Source: an uncultured Collinsella sp.
GTDB lineage: Bacteria; Actinomycetota; Coriobacteriia; Coriobacteriales; Coriobacteriaceae
NCBI GenBank assembly: GCA_958415665.1
Contig: CATYZK010000020.1
Coordinates: 1 to 34,063 of the forward strand
Reading direction: 5' to 3'
Length of the DNA stretch: 34,063 bases
This document shows positions 15,592 to 23,233 of this stretch, piece after piece. Within the stretch, counting starts at the first letter, position 1. Every line of letters starts with the position of its first letter. A program made the position numbers and the translations under genes. A model generated the notes under the pieces. It did no database searches. It was not told where the DNA came from and was given only the letters and a program-made list of their open reading frames with translations.

Positions 15592-16521
15592 CTACTTGTT
15601 TGCTTCAATGAGCTTTTCAAGCCGTAAAACACGATGGTAGAGGGCTGACTTCGACAAGGGAGGGTCAGCCATCTCCCCCAAATCACGCAGTGACAGATCG
15701 GGGTAGCGCTCGCGCAGGTCGCAAAAGACCGCCAAGGCATCCGGAAGCGCATCGCGAAGGCCACGCTGCTCGAGCTCATCGATAAGCGCAAGCTGATGTT
15801 GGGCAGCACCGGCGCTTCTGGTCTGGTTGGCCAGCTCGGCATTCACGCGACGGTTCACATCGTTCTTAACCAACTTGACCGCGCGTGCCTCCTCAATCTC
15901 GGCAACGCTGCGCTTGGCACCAATCAGCTTTAATAGATGCTCGATTTCCTCGGCGCTCTTAATGTACACGGCATATGACCCCCGCCGTGCATTAACACGA
16001 GCATGGACCCCAATCTGCTCCAACAGATCGCAAAGCCCCTTGGCATATTGCTCGCCCTGCACCGCGATCTCCAAATGAAAATCGCCGCGTGGATCGGCCA
16101 CGAAGCCACCCGCGATGAGCGCGCCGCGGATATAGGCAAGTCTACAGCAAGGACGGGCAACGATATGTCGGGGCACGCCGGCGACAAGTCCTCCCCTACG
16201 GTCGAGGATACCCAGCAGAACCAAGGCCTTATCCAGGTCTGGCTGATCAGGCAAGGTGATGAGGTAGTTTCGGACCTTATGCAATACAGATTTGCGGACG
16301 GTGAACTCCGTTTTGAGCTTAAGGATACGATGCGTCAGCGTGATCATCGTGCGCGCGACGGCTCCCGTCTCAGTCGCAACCGTCAAACGATACCGCCCAG
16401 AGCCGGTAAGCGAGAGCGTACCACTCACGCGCGTGAGGGCGGCAAGCGTCGACAAGTCGCAGTATTCACATTCGGGTTCGCAGCGCGCAAGCTCGTCGCG
16501 CACCTCGGCGGTAAACGACAT
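15592..16521 (-). CDS. whiA: WhiA sporulation/cell-division regulator homologue
   Basis: 309 aa. The N-terminal two thirds is the LAGLIDADG homing-endonuclease-like fold without nuclease activity (RVSGTLSLTGSGRYRLTV...; CCRLAYIRGALIAGGFVADPRGDFHLEI). The C-terminal helix-turn-helix reads LSLRDLGEMADPPLSKSALYHRVLRLEKL. WhiA is a DNA-binding regulator found in Gram-positive bacteria whether or not they sporulate; in non-sporulating ones it affects cell division and metabolism. It starts 6 nt after rapZ stops. YvcK, normally between the two, is missing here. No terminator is obvious after it. Confidence 0.96.
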   Translation of the reverse strand: MSFTAEVRDELARCEPECEYCDLSTLAALTRVSGTLSLTGSGRYRLTVATETGAVARTMITLTHRILKLKTEFTVRKSVLHKVRNYLITLPDQPDLDKALVLLGILDRRGGLVAGVPRHIVARPCCRLAYIRGALIAGGFVADPRGDFHLEIAVQGEQYAKGLCDLLEQIGVHARVNARRGSYAVYIKSAEEIEHLLKLIGAKRSVAEIEEARAVKLVKNDVNRRVNAELANQTRSAGAAQHQLALIDELEQRGLRDALPDALAVFCDLRERYPDLSLRDLGEMADPPLSKSALYHRVLRLEKLIEANK

Positions 16522-16527
16522 GCAGGC

Positions 16528-17448
16528 CTATGCCTTCGTGTTGGCGCGCGACAGGTCGCGGTGGGAGATGCTCACATGATACTGAGCGCCTTCCAAATAA
16601 CGGGCCGTAGCCTCGGCAATGGCAACGCTGCGGTGCTGGCCGCCCGTGCAGCCGATGGCGATAGAAAGCTGCGGCTTACCCTCCGCGATATAGCCGGGCA
16701 TGACCGTATCGAGCAGCTGCGTCCAGGCCTTCCAAAACTCCTGCGTCTTGGGATGGCCCAGAACAAAATCGGAGACCTTTTTATCGAGACCGGTCATCGT
16801 GCGCATCTCGGGATCGTAGAACGGATTGGGCAGGAAGCGGACATCGATCATAATGTCCGCCTCGACGGGCATGCCGTGCTTAAAGCCAAACGAGAATACG
16901 TGGACGTCCATGAGCTGCTGGTCGGACAGCTCGGAAAATGCCATACGTAGCTTGTTGCGCAGCGCAGAGGTGCGCAGACGGCTCGTGTCGATAATCATAT
17001 CGGCTCGGTCGCGCACGCCCTGCAGCTGAAGGCGCTCGCGCTGAATGGCATCGGCCGTAGTCTCCCCCGGCTTGGCAATGGGATGACGGCGGCGATTTTC
17101 GCTGTAGCGACGAATCAGCACCTCGTCAGAAGCCTCCAGGAACACGATGTCGCAGCTCATCTCGCGCTCTTCGAGCGCGGCGACCGCATCGAGCAACTCG
17201 TCAAACAGCCCCTGGCTACGCAAATCGCAGGTGACGGCGAGATGCCTGCCCACGCCCGTATTGATGCCGACGAGCTCGGCAAGCTGGGCGATGAGACGCG
17301 GAGGCAGGTTATCAATGCAAAAATAGCCCATGTCCTCGAACACGTGCATGGCCTGTGTGCGGCCCGATCCGGACATTCCGGTGATGATGACGATATCGGG
17401 GATGCGCTCCGAGCGCTCCGCCGCATCCATGGCATCTCCCTTTTGCAT
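16528..17448 (-). CDS. rapZ: RapZ (YvcJ) nucleotide-binding regulator
   Basis: 306 aa. Walker A GMSGSGRT at residues 24-31, Walker B-like VIFLEA...in DIVFLEASDEVLIRRY, and the C-terminal RapZ domain with IAIGCTGGQHRSV and HRDLSR. In E. coli RapZ controls the GlmS-regulating small RNA and senses glucosamine-6-P; in Gram-positive bacteria its role is less clear. I chose the ATG at 17448 (GGGAGG 6 nt upstream); another ATG at 17430 also has a good site (GGGAG), so six residues are uncertain. It lies directly downstream of nan genes that yield amino-sugar phosphates, which may be coincidental. Confidence 0.95.
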   Translation of the reverse strand: MQKGDAMDAAERSERIPDIVIITGMSGSGRTQAMHVFEDMGYFCIDNLPPRLIAQLAELVGINTGVGRHLAVTCDLRSQGLFDELLDAVAALEEREMSCDIVFLEASDEVLIRRYSENRRRHPIAKPGETTADAIQRERLQLQGVRDRADMIIDTSRLRTSALRNKLRMAFSELSDQQLMDVHVFSFGFKHGMPVEADIMIDVRFLPNPFYDPEMRTMTGLDKKVSDFVLGHPKTQEFWKAWTQLLDTVMPGYIAEGKPQLSIAIGCTGGQHRSVAIAEATARYLEGAQYHVSISHRDLSRANTKA

Positions 17449-17461
17449 GTGCTGCCTCCCG

Positions 17462-17498
17462 AAAACAAGCGCGGGACCCAGCAACCCGGATCCCGCGC
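17462..17498 (-). terminator. Hairpin between nanE and rapZ, probable terminator
   Basis: Minus strand GCGCGGGA (17491-17498) pairs with TCCCGCGC (17469-17476), loop 14 nt, then TTGTTTTC. It is 51 nt after the nanE stop and 14 nt before the rapZ start. A TATACT box (17517-17522) upstream could be a rapZ -10, in which case the hairpin would lie in the rapZ leader. Confidence 0.65.
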
Positions 17499-17549
17499 GG
17501 TCAATTGCCTATATTGAGTATACCGCCCCGAGCGGATACGAGGTCTGTC

Positions 17550-18236
17550 TTACGCCTCAAGCGCAGCCTTGAACCAACTTGTAATACTCGTGGGGTGCGT
17601 GATGGCGGTGCCGACGACAACGGCCCAGGCGCCAGCATCGATCGCGGCGCGAGCCTCCTCGGGCGTATGCACGCGACCCTCACAAATGATGGGAAGGCCG
17701 GGGAATTCCTCAGTCGCCTGACGCAGGAGCGGCAGGTCGGGGCCATCGGCCATGGTGCAGTCGATGGCGGCGACGCCGTGAGAAAGCGTGGTGGATACAA
17801 GGTCGAAGCCCATATCAACAGCACGGCGAATATCCTCGATGGTGGCACAATCCGCCATCAGGAGCACACCCTCCTCGTGCAGCGGACGGAAGGTATCCTC
17901 GACCGTCTTGCCATCGGGGCGCGGACGATCGGTGGCGTCGATCGCCACGATATCGGCACCGGCAGCAACGCAGGCGCGAGCGTGACGCAGCGTCGGCGTG
18001 ATGTAAACGCCCTCGTGCCCATCCTTCCACAGGCCGATGACGGGAACCTCACAGCGACCCTTAATGGCGGCAATGTCGGCAAGGCCCTGGCAGCGAATGG
18101 CGGCAGCGCCGCCGAGCTCGCAAGCGCGAGACATTTGAGCCATGGTCTCGGGCGTACGAAGTGGCTCACCCATATACGCCTGAACGCTCACGACGAGCTT
18201 GCCCTTCAGGGATTGAATCAAAGGATCAACGGTCAT
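17550..18236 (-). CDS. nanE: N-acetylmannosamine-6-phosphate 2-epimerase
   Basis: 228 aa TIM-barrel enzyme that turns ManNAc-6-P into GlcNAc-6-P in sialic-acid breakdown. Family motifs: VVSVQAYMGEPLR, AAAIRCQG, PVIGLWKDGHEGVYITPT, IVAIDATDRPRPDG, LLMADCATIEDI, CEGRVHTPEEA and AVVVGTAITHP. The ATG at 18236 follows AAAGG and gives a family-like N-terminus; the frame is open for 13 codons upstream, inside a hairpin element. Last gene of the nan block; its product would feed NagA and NagB, which are not in the window. Confidence 0.95.
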   Translation of the reverse strand: MTVDPLIQSLKGKLVVSVQAYMGEPLRTPETMAQMSRACELGGAAAIRCQGLADIAAIKGRCEVPVIGLWKDGHEGVYITPTLRHARACVAAGADIVAIDATDRPRPDGKTVEDTFRPLHEEGVLLMADCATIEDIRRAVDMGFDLVSTTLSHGVAAIDCTMADGPDLPLLRQATEEFPGLPIICEGRVHTPEEARAAIDAGAWAVVVGTAITHPTSITSWFKAALEA

Positions 18237-18261
18237 GTTCGACTCAACCTTTCTCAAAATA

Positions 18262-18359
18262 GCCTTCTGAGACACCGCACCTTGACGTTCAAACCGTCGC
18301 TCGCGTACCGAAGTACGCTTCGCTCCTCTTTCACGTCAATCTGCGGCACCTCAGAAGGC
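18262..18359. repeat. Composite hairpin element between nanK and nanE
   Basis: Outer arms GCCTTCTGAG/CTCAGAAGGC (18262-18271 with 18350-18359), then CCGCA/TGCGG, then TTGACGT/ACGTCAA (18282-18288 with 18333-18339). The 44 nt apex holds a perfect small hairpin GCGTAC-CGAA-GTACGC (18303-18318). It fills most of the gap between the two genes and would be transcribed with them. Likely an mRNA processing or stability element; related small hairpins (CGTAC...AAGTACG) occur at 3754-3768. Confidence 0.7.
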
Positions 18360-18376
18360 GCACTTGGTAGTTATGT

Positions 18377-19342
18377 TTACTTCAACGACGCAAGAAGGTG
18401 TTCGGCGGCACCGATAAGCGGCGCGTCGCCCTCCAGAGACCCGATGAGGATCGGTGTGTCCTGAAGCGGGTCGAGCGCCTGGCTGGCATAGCCCTCGTGC
18501 ACAGAGTCCTTCCACGTCTGCGAACGCCAATCGGGACCCTGGTGAATCACGCCGCCCGAAAGCACGATGACCTCGGGGTCCAAGATGTTGGCGAGCGAGC
18601 CTAAGCTGGCGCCTAGTGCAAAGCCGGCGTCATGGATGACCTCAGTCGCCTTTGCGTCGCCCGCGCGGCACAGGTCGTTTACATCGCGACCGACCGAAGG
18701 ACGGCTGGGGTCGACGCGGCCAAAGCGCTCGTCGTACATACGACCAATGGAAGTGCCCGAAGCAACCGACTCCAGATGGCCAGAACGCCCGCAGGCGCAG
18801 GGAATGCCAGCGGCAGCCGAGCACTCGATGTGGCCCATATGGCCAGCAGCACCATGGAAGCCCTGCATCACGCGGCCGTTCTCGACATATGCGCCGCCGA
18901 TGCCCGTACCGATGCCAAGACACAAGACGGAGAACTTGCCCTTGCCGACACCCCAGTGGGCCTCGCCCAGAGCATGAGCCTGCACGTCGCCTACAACGGC
19001 AACGGGAAGACCGAGATCCTCGCGCAGACGCGGCCCCAACTGAACGCCGGACCAGCCGGGCATGATCTCATTGGCATACGCGATGGCGCCCGTCTTGGGG
19101 TCGACGACACCGGCGGCGCCAATACCGACGCCAAGGACCTCGACATCGGGATTCGCCTCGAGAGCAGCCTTGATGGATGCCTCGATACGCTGGAAGACGG
19201 CCTCGCCGCCCTCTTGGGCCTCTGTGGGAACCTCGGCCTCAAAAACGGGATGGGGCACACTACCGTCAGCCGGGTACTCCATGATGGCAGTCGCGATCTT
19301 AGTTCCGCCGATATCGACAGAGCAGACGTACTTGTTCTCCAT
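18377..19342 (-). CDS. nanK: ROK-family N-acetylmannosamine kinase
   Basis: 321 aa sugar kinase. The N-terminal phosphate loop is VDIGGTK (Asp10), the catalytic Asp is in VGDVQAHALGEAHWG (Asp119), and GIGTGIGGA follows. The ROK zinc site is GHMGHIEC...PCACGRSGHLE, with His189 in place of the usual cysteine. The place between a NanA-like lyase and NanE makes ManNAc the likely substrate; a glucokinase role is possible from sequence alone. ATG at 19342 follows AAGGAG by 7 nt. Confidence 0.85.
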   Translation of the reverse strand: MENKYVCSVDIGGTKIATAIMEYPADGSVPHPVFEAEVPTEAQEGGEAVFQRIEASIKAALEANPDVEVLGVGIGAAGVVDPKTGAIAYANEIMPGWSGVQLGPRLREDLGLPVAVVGDVQAHALGEAHWGVGKGKFSVLCLGIGTGIGGAYVENGRVMQGFHGAAGHMGHIECSAAAGIPCACGRSGHLESVASGTSIGRMYDERFGRVDPSRPSVGRDVNDLCRAGDAKATEVIHDAGFALGASLGSLANILDPEVIVLSGGVIHQGPDWRSQTWKDSVHEGYASQALDPLQDTPILIGSLEGDAPLIGAAEHLLASLK

Positions 19343-19411
19343 GTCGCTCTCCTTCGGAGATAAAAACAACTACAGGAAATGCGCCGTCAGGCTAGCCGTC
19401 ACAGCGCGGGT

Positions 19412-19516
19412 AAAGGTTTTCCAGGTGCCCGAGATTGCCGAGAAACCGTGTGGCCATTGACCTAATAGTCATGGCCACACGGTTGAACGGCGAGGTCGGG
19501 TGCCTGGGAAAGCTTT
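19412..19516. repeat. Hairpin element with 12+12 nt internal geometry between nanA and nanK
   Basis: Outer arms of 21 nt (19412-19432 with 19496-19516: one mismatch and three G-T/T-G pairs) enclose 12 nt on each side (GATTGCCGAGAA and TGAACGGCGAGG), then a perfect 13 bp inner stem (19445-19457 with 19471-19483) extended by GAC/GTC around CTAATA. The 3' arm runs into the nanA stop codon. The central GCCG and CGGC of the two 12-mers can pair. It shares the plan, but not the loop sequence, of the elements at 3623 and 3926. Confidence 0.8.
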
Positions 19517-20435
19517 ACAGGAGGCCGTTGTCCTGGAGGACCTTCCTAATAGCCTCGACGTTCTCGCCGGTCATGGCCTTCACCGGACGCGGCATGGTCG
19601 GGCTGTCGAAGATACCCATGAGGTTCATAGCGGTCTTGAAGGCGCCGACGCCGCCGGCATAGCCCTGAACGCCCGAGGTGACATCCCAGATGTGGGAGAT
19701 CTCGTTGAGGCGATCCTGCTCGGCCTTGACGGTAGCCCAGTCGCCGGCCTGAGCGGCCTTCCACTGGCGCACGTAGCCCTCGGGCTCAACGTTGGCGAGG
19801 CCCGGGACAGAGCCGTCGGCGCCACCGAGGTAGGCGCCGTCGACAACAACCTCGTGACCGGTGAGGATGCTCATCGGATGGCCGTTCTTCTCGTTCTCCT
19901 GAACGAGGTAGCGGAACGAGATGTCATCACCCGAGGAGTCCTTGACGCCGGCCAGAACGCCCTCGGCGCCGAGCTTGGCAAGGAGCTTCCAAGGAAGCTT
20001 GGTGTGAACGCACACGGGAATGTCATAGGCAAAGATGGGCAGGTCGAGCTCCTCATGCAGGATGCGGAAGTGCTCCTCGACCTCGGTCATGCCCTGCAGG
20101 GCATAGAACGGGCAGGTGGCGACGAGGGCATCAGCGCCCAGCTCCTGGGCGACCTTGCCGTGCTCGATCATGCGCTCGGTCTCGGTATCGATGATGCCGA
20201 CCAGAACAGGCACACGGTGGTCGACGATACGGACGGCCTCGGCGATAATCTGGCGACGGCGCTCGTCGGTGGAGAAGACGACCTCGCCCGAGGATCCCAA
20301 GAAGAACAGGCCATCGACGCCGGCATCGATCATGCGGTTGATGCTGCGCTCAAAGGAGGCAACGTCGAGCTGGTGATCTTCGGTATCGGGAACAACGACG
20401 GGAGGGATAACGCCGGTGAATTTCTGAGTTGCCAC
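19515..20435 (-). CDS. nanA: DapA/NanA-family aldolase, probable N-acetylneuraminate lyase
   Basis: 306 aa TIM-barrel class I aldolase. Schiff-base Lys165 (AGVKDSSGD) and Tyr137 (FAYDIP) are in place. The carboxylate-binding loop reads LGSSGE (48-51) where E. coli NanA has GSTGE and DapA GTTGE. Context (transporter, esterases, NanK, NanE) supports sialic-acid cleavage to ManNAc and pyruvate; by sequence alone it could be another 2-keto-acid aldolase. The GTG at 20435 is preferred because AAGGAG lies 6 nt upstream; upstream codons run to the esterase gene end and lack support. Gap to the esterase gene is 68 nt. Confidence 0.8.
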   Translation of the reverse strand: MATQKFTGVIPPVVVPDTEDHQLDVASFERSINRMIDAGVDGLFFLGSSGEVVFSTDERRRQIIAEAVRIVDHRVPVLVGIIDTETERMIEHGKVAQELGADALVATCPFYALQGMTEVEEHFRILHEELDLPIFAYDIPVCVHTKLPWKLLAKLGAEGVLAGVKDSSGDDISFRYLVQENEKNGHPMSILTGHEVVVDGAYLGGADGSVPGLANVEPEGYVRQWKAAQAGDWATVKAEQDRLNEISHIWDVTSGVQGYAGGVGAFKTAMNLMGIFDSPTMPRPVKAMTGENVEAIRKVLQDNGLL

Positions 20436-20503
20436 AAGAATCTCCTTAGTTGTCTGGCGGGCGGCCCTATGCCACCCACTCTTGTTGGCAGTGTCCAGGC
20501 CGT

Positions 20504-21355
20504 CTAGGCCAAAGAACACGGGTAGAACGTTTGGTTAAAAAAGTCGACGACTTCGTTTTCGAACGCATTGATGCGCTCGTGAGCGTATTTTGCATAGATG
20601 ATATGCCTCCGGTCACACTCAAGACCGTTGAATACGGCAAACTGATCCTTGGGATCGCTCACGGTATCCATAAGCGATGTGCCCATGAGCACCGATCCGC
20701 GCACCCGAGACGACAGCGCCTCGAGACCGCCAGGAAGCGGATTGGCAACCGCCGTGCAGGCGAGGCCCCGCTCGTCCAGAGCAGAAACCGCCAGCGCGAC
20801 TCCGCCGCCAAGGCCCTCGCCCCATGCAAAGATGCGGTCGGGGTCCATGCCATCAAGATTGCACGCCACCTTCGCCAGCGCGCAGCCCCAACGGACGCGC
20901 CTGACAAAAGCAGGCGAGGTAATCTCCTGCCGCAGATCGCTGGGTCCAATCGCCTCATCGTTCAGCGCAAGCACGGCATATCCCATGGCCGCAAACCTCG
21001 TCATGTGATGCCATCCCCGCACGGGTCGGTCGATGTCGTGAAACATCAGACATAGCGGCACAAGCTCGGATGCTCGGGCGCGACCGGCAGGCTCGATCAA
21101 ACGTGCGTGGACCACATCGCCACCAAGCTCAAAGGAAACCTCGGAGTAGCGGGCATACGGATTGGCGAAATCGATCGCCGTAATACTCGGCCCGCAAACC
21201 TCAAGGTCCGAAGCGGCTATCTCTAATTCGGAAACATCCGCAGAAGCATCACCGCGCCAATCCCGGAAATCAGCGAGCCTTGACGAGACCGTTCCAGGAA
21301 TCCCCACAAGGTCGGAGACAATCAGCTCATTGACATTGCTCTCGCACTTAGACAT
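20504..21355 (-). CDS. AXE1-type esterase paralogue lacking the nucleophile serine
   Basis: 283 aa alpha/beta-hydrolase related to the gene just upstream. Where that protein has NGASQGGG, this one reads WGEGLGGG, so the catalytic Ser becomes Gly181. The Asp (Asp230, before TVSDPKDQFAVFN) and His (His259 in KYAHERI) of the triad are kept. The oxyanion motif HGYPG is also changed, to HDIDR. The reading frame is intact and codon use is like its neighbours, so this is not an ordinary pseudogene. It may be a non-catalytic partner or binding protein. The ATG overlaps the upstream stop by 8 nt (ATGTCTAA), so the pair is translationally coupled. Confidence 0.85.
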   Translation of the reverse strand: MSKCESNVNELIVSDLVGIPGTVSSRLADFRDWRGDASADVSELEIAASDLEVCGPSITAIDFANPYARYSEVSFELGGDVVHARLIEPAGRARASELVPLCLMFHDIDRPVRGWHHMTRFAAMGYAVLALNDEAIGPSDLRQEITSPAFVRRVRWGCALAKVACNLDGMDPDRIFAWGEGLGGGVALAVSALDERGLACTAVANPLPGGLEALSSRVRGSVLMGTSLMDTVSDPKDQFAVFNGLECDRRHIIYAKYAHERINAFENEVVDFFNQTFYPCSLA

Positions 21356-22325
21356 GAGCCTCCCCTCCCTTGCAGAAAAACGGAATGATCAGATCGTCAA
21401 AATCCTGTATCTCTTCGTGGCCAAAGCCCTCAAAGAACTCATGACGTTTTTCACAGGTCAGGTTGTTATAGACCGCAAACTGCGTTGCCGGCGGACAGAC
21501 GATATCCGCCGTGCCCGTACCAAACAGGACGGGGCACTTGACCATGGGGGCGAAGTTCTTGGAATCGAAGTACGCCAGTTTGGCATAGGCCTCGTCGATA
21601 CGAGTCGAATCCTCGTCAAACCAACGCGACCAATAGCGCAGGCCCTCATAGGCGATATCGTCGGCATCCAAATCCCAGACCAGGCGGAAATCTGACAGGA
21701 AGGGATAGAGGATGGCGGCGCGATTGATAAGCTCGCTGTTAAGTGCACAGGTCGCAATGCCCAAACCGCCGCCCTGCGACGCGCCGTTCACAAACACACG
21801 GGCAAGATCGATGCCCTCAAGCTCGCGAACGATGCGGCACAGGATGCGAATATCTTGGTGCAAGCGGACATAGTAGAGGTTGGCCGGATCGCCGTCGATA
21901 CCGGCGACGATATGGCCCGCGACCGTTGTGCCCTCAAATCCACCAATGTCCTCGGAGGGACCTCCTTGGCCGGGGCAGTCGAGGGCGATGAGTGCCATGC
22001 CCATGCCCGCAAACGACGCCTGCTCAAACCAGCTGCGGCTTGCACCCGGATACCCATGGAACTGAAGTACCAATGGCACGGGCTCGTCCGAGACGGGCTT
22101 AAGGTACTTGGCATGCAGGCGAGCGCCACACATGCCGGTATACCAGAGGTCGAAAAGCTGGCAGGTCACGGCATCGGAGACCGATGCCGTCTCGATCGCA
22201 TAGTCAAGCCCGACGGCGTCGGCCTCGTCCATGCGATCCTTCCAAAAGAGGTCGAAATCTGATGGACGGGGCATGGCGCCTCGATATTCACCAAATTGAT
22301 GTTGTAGCTCCTGAGCGCTTGGCAT
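21348..22325 (-). CDS. AXE1/cephalosporin-C deacetylase family esterase, probable sialic-acid O-acetylesterase
   Basis: 325 aa. Family start (RPSDFDLFWKDRMDEA), oxyanion loop FHGYPG (89-94), nucleophile Ser183 in NGASQGGG, acid Asp274 in GTADIVCPP and His303 in GFGHEEI. The family removes acetyl groups from xylans, sugars or cephalosporin C. In this operon the reasonable substrate is O-acetylated sialic acid taken in by the transporter (inference; no signal peptide is seen, so it acts inside). ATG at 22325 gives the usual N-terminus; a TTG at 22340 is the alternative. Ribosome site weak. Confidence 0.85.
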   Translation of the reverse strand: MPSAQELQHQFGEYRGAMPRPSDFDLFWKDRMDEADAVGLDYAIETASVSDAVTCQLFDLWYTGMCGARLHAKYLKPVSDEPVPLVLQFHGYPGASRSWFEQASFAGMGMALIALDCPGQGGPSEDIGGFEGTTVAGHIVAGIDGDPANLYYVRLHQDIRILCRIVRELEGIDLARVFVNGASQGGGLGIATCALNSELINRAAILYPFLSDFRLVWDLDADDIAYEGLRYWSRWFDEDSTRIDEAYAKLAYFDSKNFAPMVKCPVLFGTGTADIVCPPATQFAVYNNLTCEKRHEFFEGFGHEEIQDFDDLIIPFFCKGGEAHV

Positions 22326-22361
22326 GGCTCGTGAACCCAACCTTTCGAAATCGCAACGGAG

Positions 22362-22389
22362 GTGCGCCCGGCAAGGGAACCGGGCGCAC
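22362..22389 (-). other. Strong hairpin between the transporter ATPase and esterase genes
   Basis: Perfect 10 bp stem GTGCGCCCGG/CCGGGCGCAC (22362-22371 and 22380-22389), loop 8 nt, no T-run on the minus strand. It may stabilise the transporter mRNA or lower expression of downstream genes. Confidence 0.55.
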
Positions 22390-22405
22390 GGGAGGGAAAG
22401 CGAGG

Positions 22406-23233
22406 CTACTCGCCGAGCTTGGGATGCAGCAGCGACGGCGCAGCGCCGAGCAGCATCTTGGTGTAGGGGTCCTGGGGGTGCTGGAAGACCTGCTTGGCCT
22501 CGCCCTGCTCGACGATCTTGCCGCCATTCATAACGATGATGTCGTCAGAGATATAGCGGACCGTCTGGATGTCATGGCTGATGAACACCATGGCCAGGCC
22601 GAGCTCCTTCTTAAGGTCGGTCAACAGGTTCAGAATCTGCGCGCGGACCGAAACGTCCAGAGCCGAGGTGGGCTCGTCGGCGATGATGGCATCGGGGTTC
22701 AGCGACAGGGCACGGGCAATTGCGACGCGCTGGCGCTGACCGCCCGAAAGCTGGCCGGGAAGAACCTCGGCGGCGGAGCTGGGCAGACCGGTGAGCTCCA
22801 AGAGTTCCTTGACGCGCTTCTCCTGCTCGGCCTCGGTACCCAGGTTGTGGACGCGCATGGGGTCGAGCAGTTGCTCGCGAACGACCATGCGGGGGTTGAG
22901 CGCCGTGGCCGGGTTTTGGAACACGACCGAGATAACGCGACCCATGTGGCGACGGTCCTCGGCGGTACGCTTGGTAACGTCCTTGCCCTTAAAGTAGACC
23001 TTGCCGCTCGTGGGGGCCTGCAGGCCGCACATGACGTTGGCGGTGGTGGACTTACCGCAACCGGACTCGCCGACGATGCCGATCGTCTGACCGGGCATGA
23101 GCTTAATCGTTACACCCTGGACGGCGTGAACCAGGTTAGGGTGGAGAATCGAACCGGTACGGGTCCTAAAGGTGACGTGGACGTCATCAAGGAAGATGAT
23201 CGGCTCGACGCCGTTGACTGCGGTCTCGCTCAT
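22406..23233 (-). CDS. Peptide/nickel-type ABC ATPase of the sialic-acid transporter (SatD/SiaI-like)
   Basis: 275 aa ATPase. Walker A GESGCGKST, Q-loop FQNPATALNP, signature LSGGQRQRVAIA, Walker B AIIADEPTSALD, switch His in ISHDIQTV. It ends at HPKLGE without the cysteine-rich extension of typical OppF (compare the 342 aa OppF at 4069). It starts directly after the stop of the fused permease-ATPase. The context with nan genes suggests sialic-acid import; peptide import is the alternative. Confidence 0.88.
   Translation of the reverse strand: MSETAVNGVEPIIFLDDVHVTFRTRTGSILHPNLVHAVQGVTIKLMPGQTIGIVGESGCGKSTTANVMCGLQAPTSGKVYFKGKDVTKRTAEDRRHMGRVISVVFQNPATALNPRMVVREQLLDPMRVHNLGTEAEQEKRVKELLELTGLPSSAAEVLPGQLSGGQRQRVAIARALSLNPDAIIADEPTSALDVSVRAQILNLLTDLKKELGLAMVFISHDIQTVRYISDDIIVMNGGKIVEQGEAKQVFQHPQDPYTKMLLGAAPSLLHPKLGE

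Noticed and set aside
20504..21355. Esterase paralogue as a decayed pseudogene
   Set aside because: There is no stop or frameshift, the ribosome site and coupled start are good, and the rest of the fold including Asp230 and His259 is preserved.
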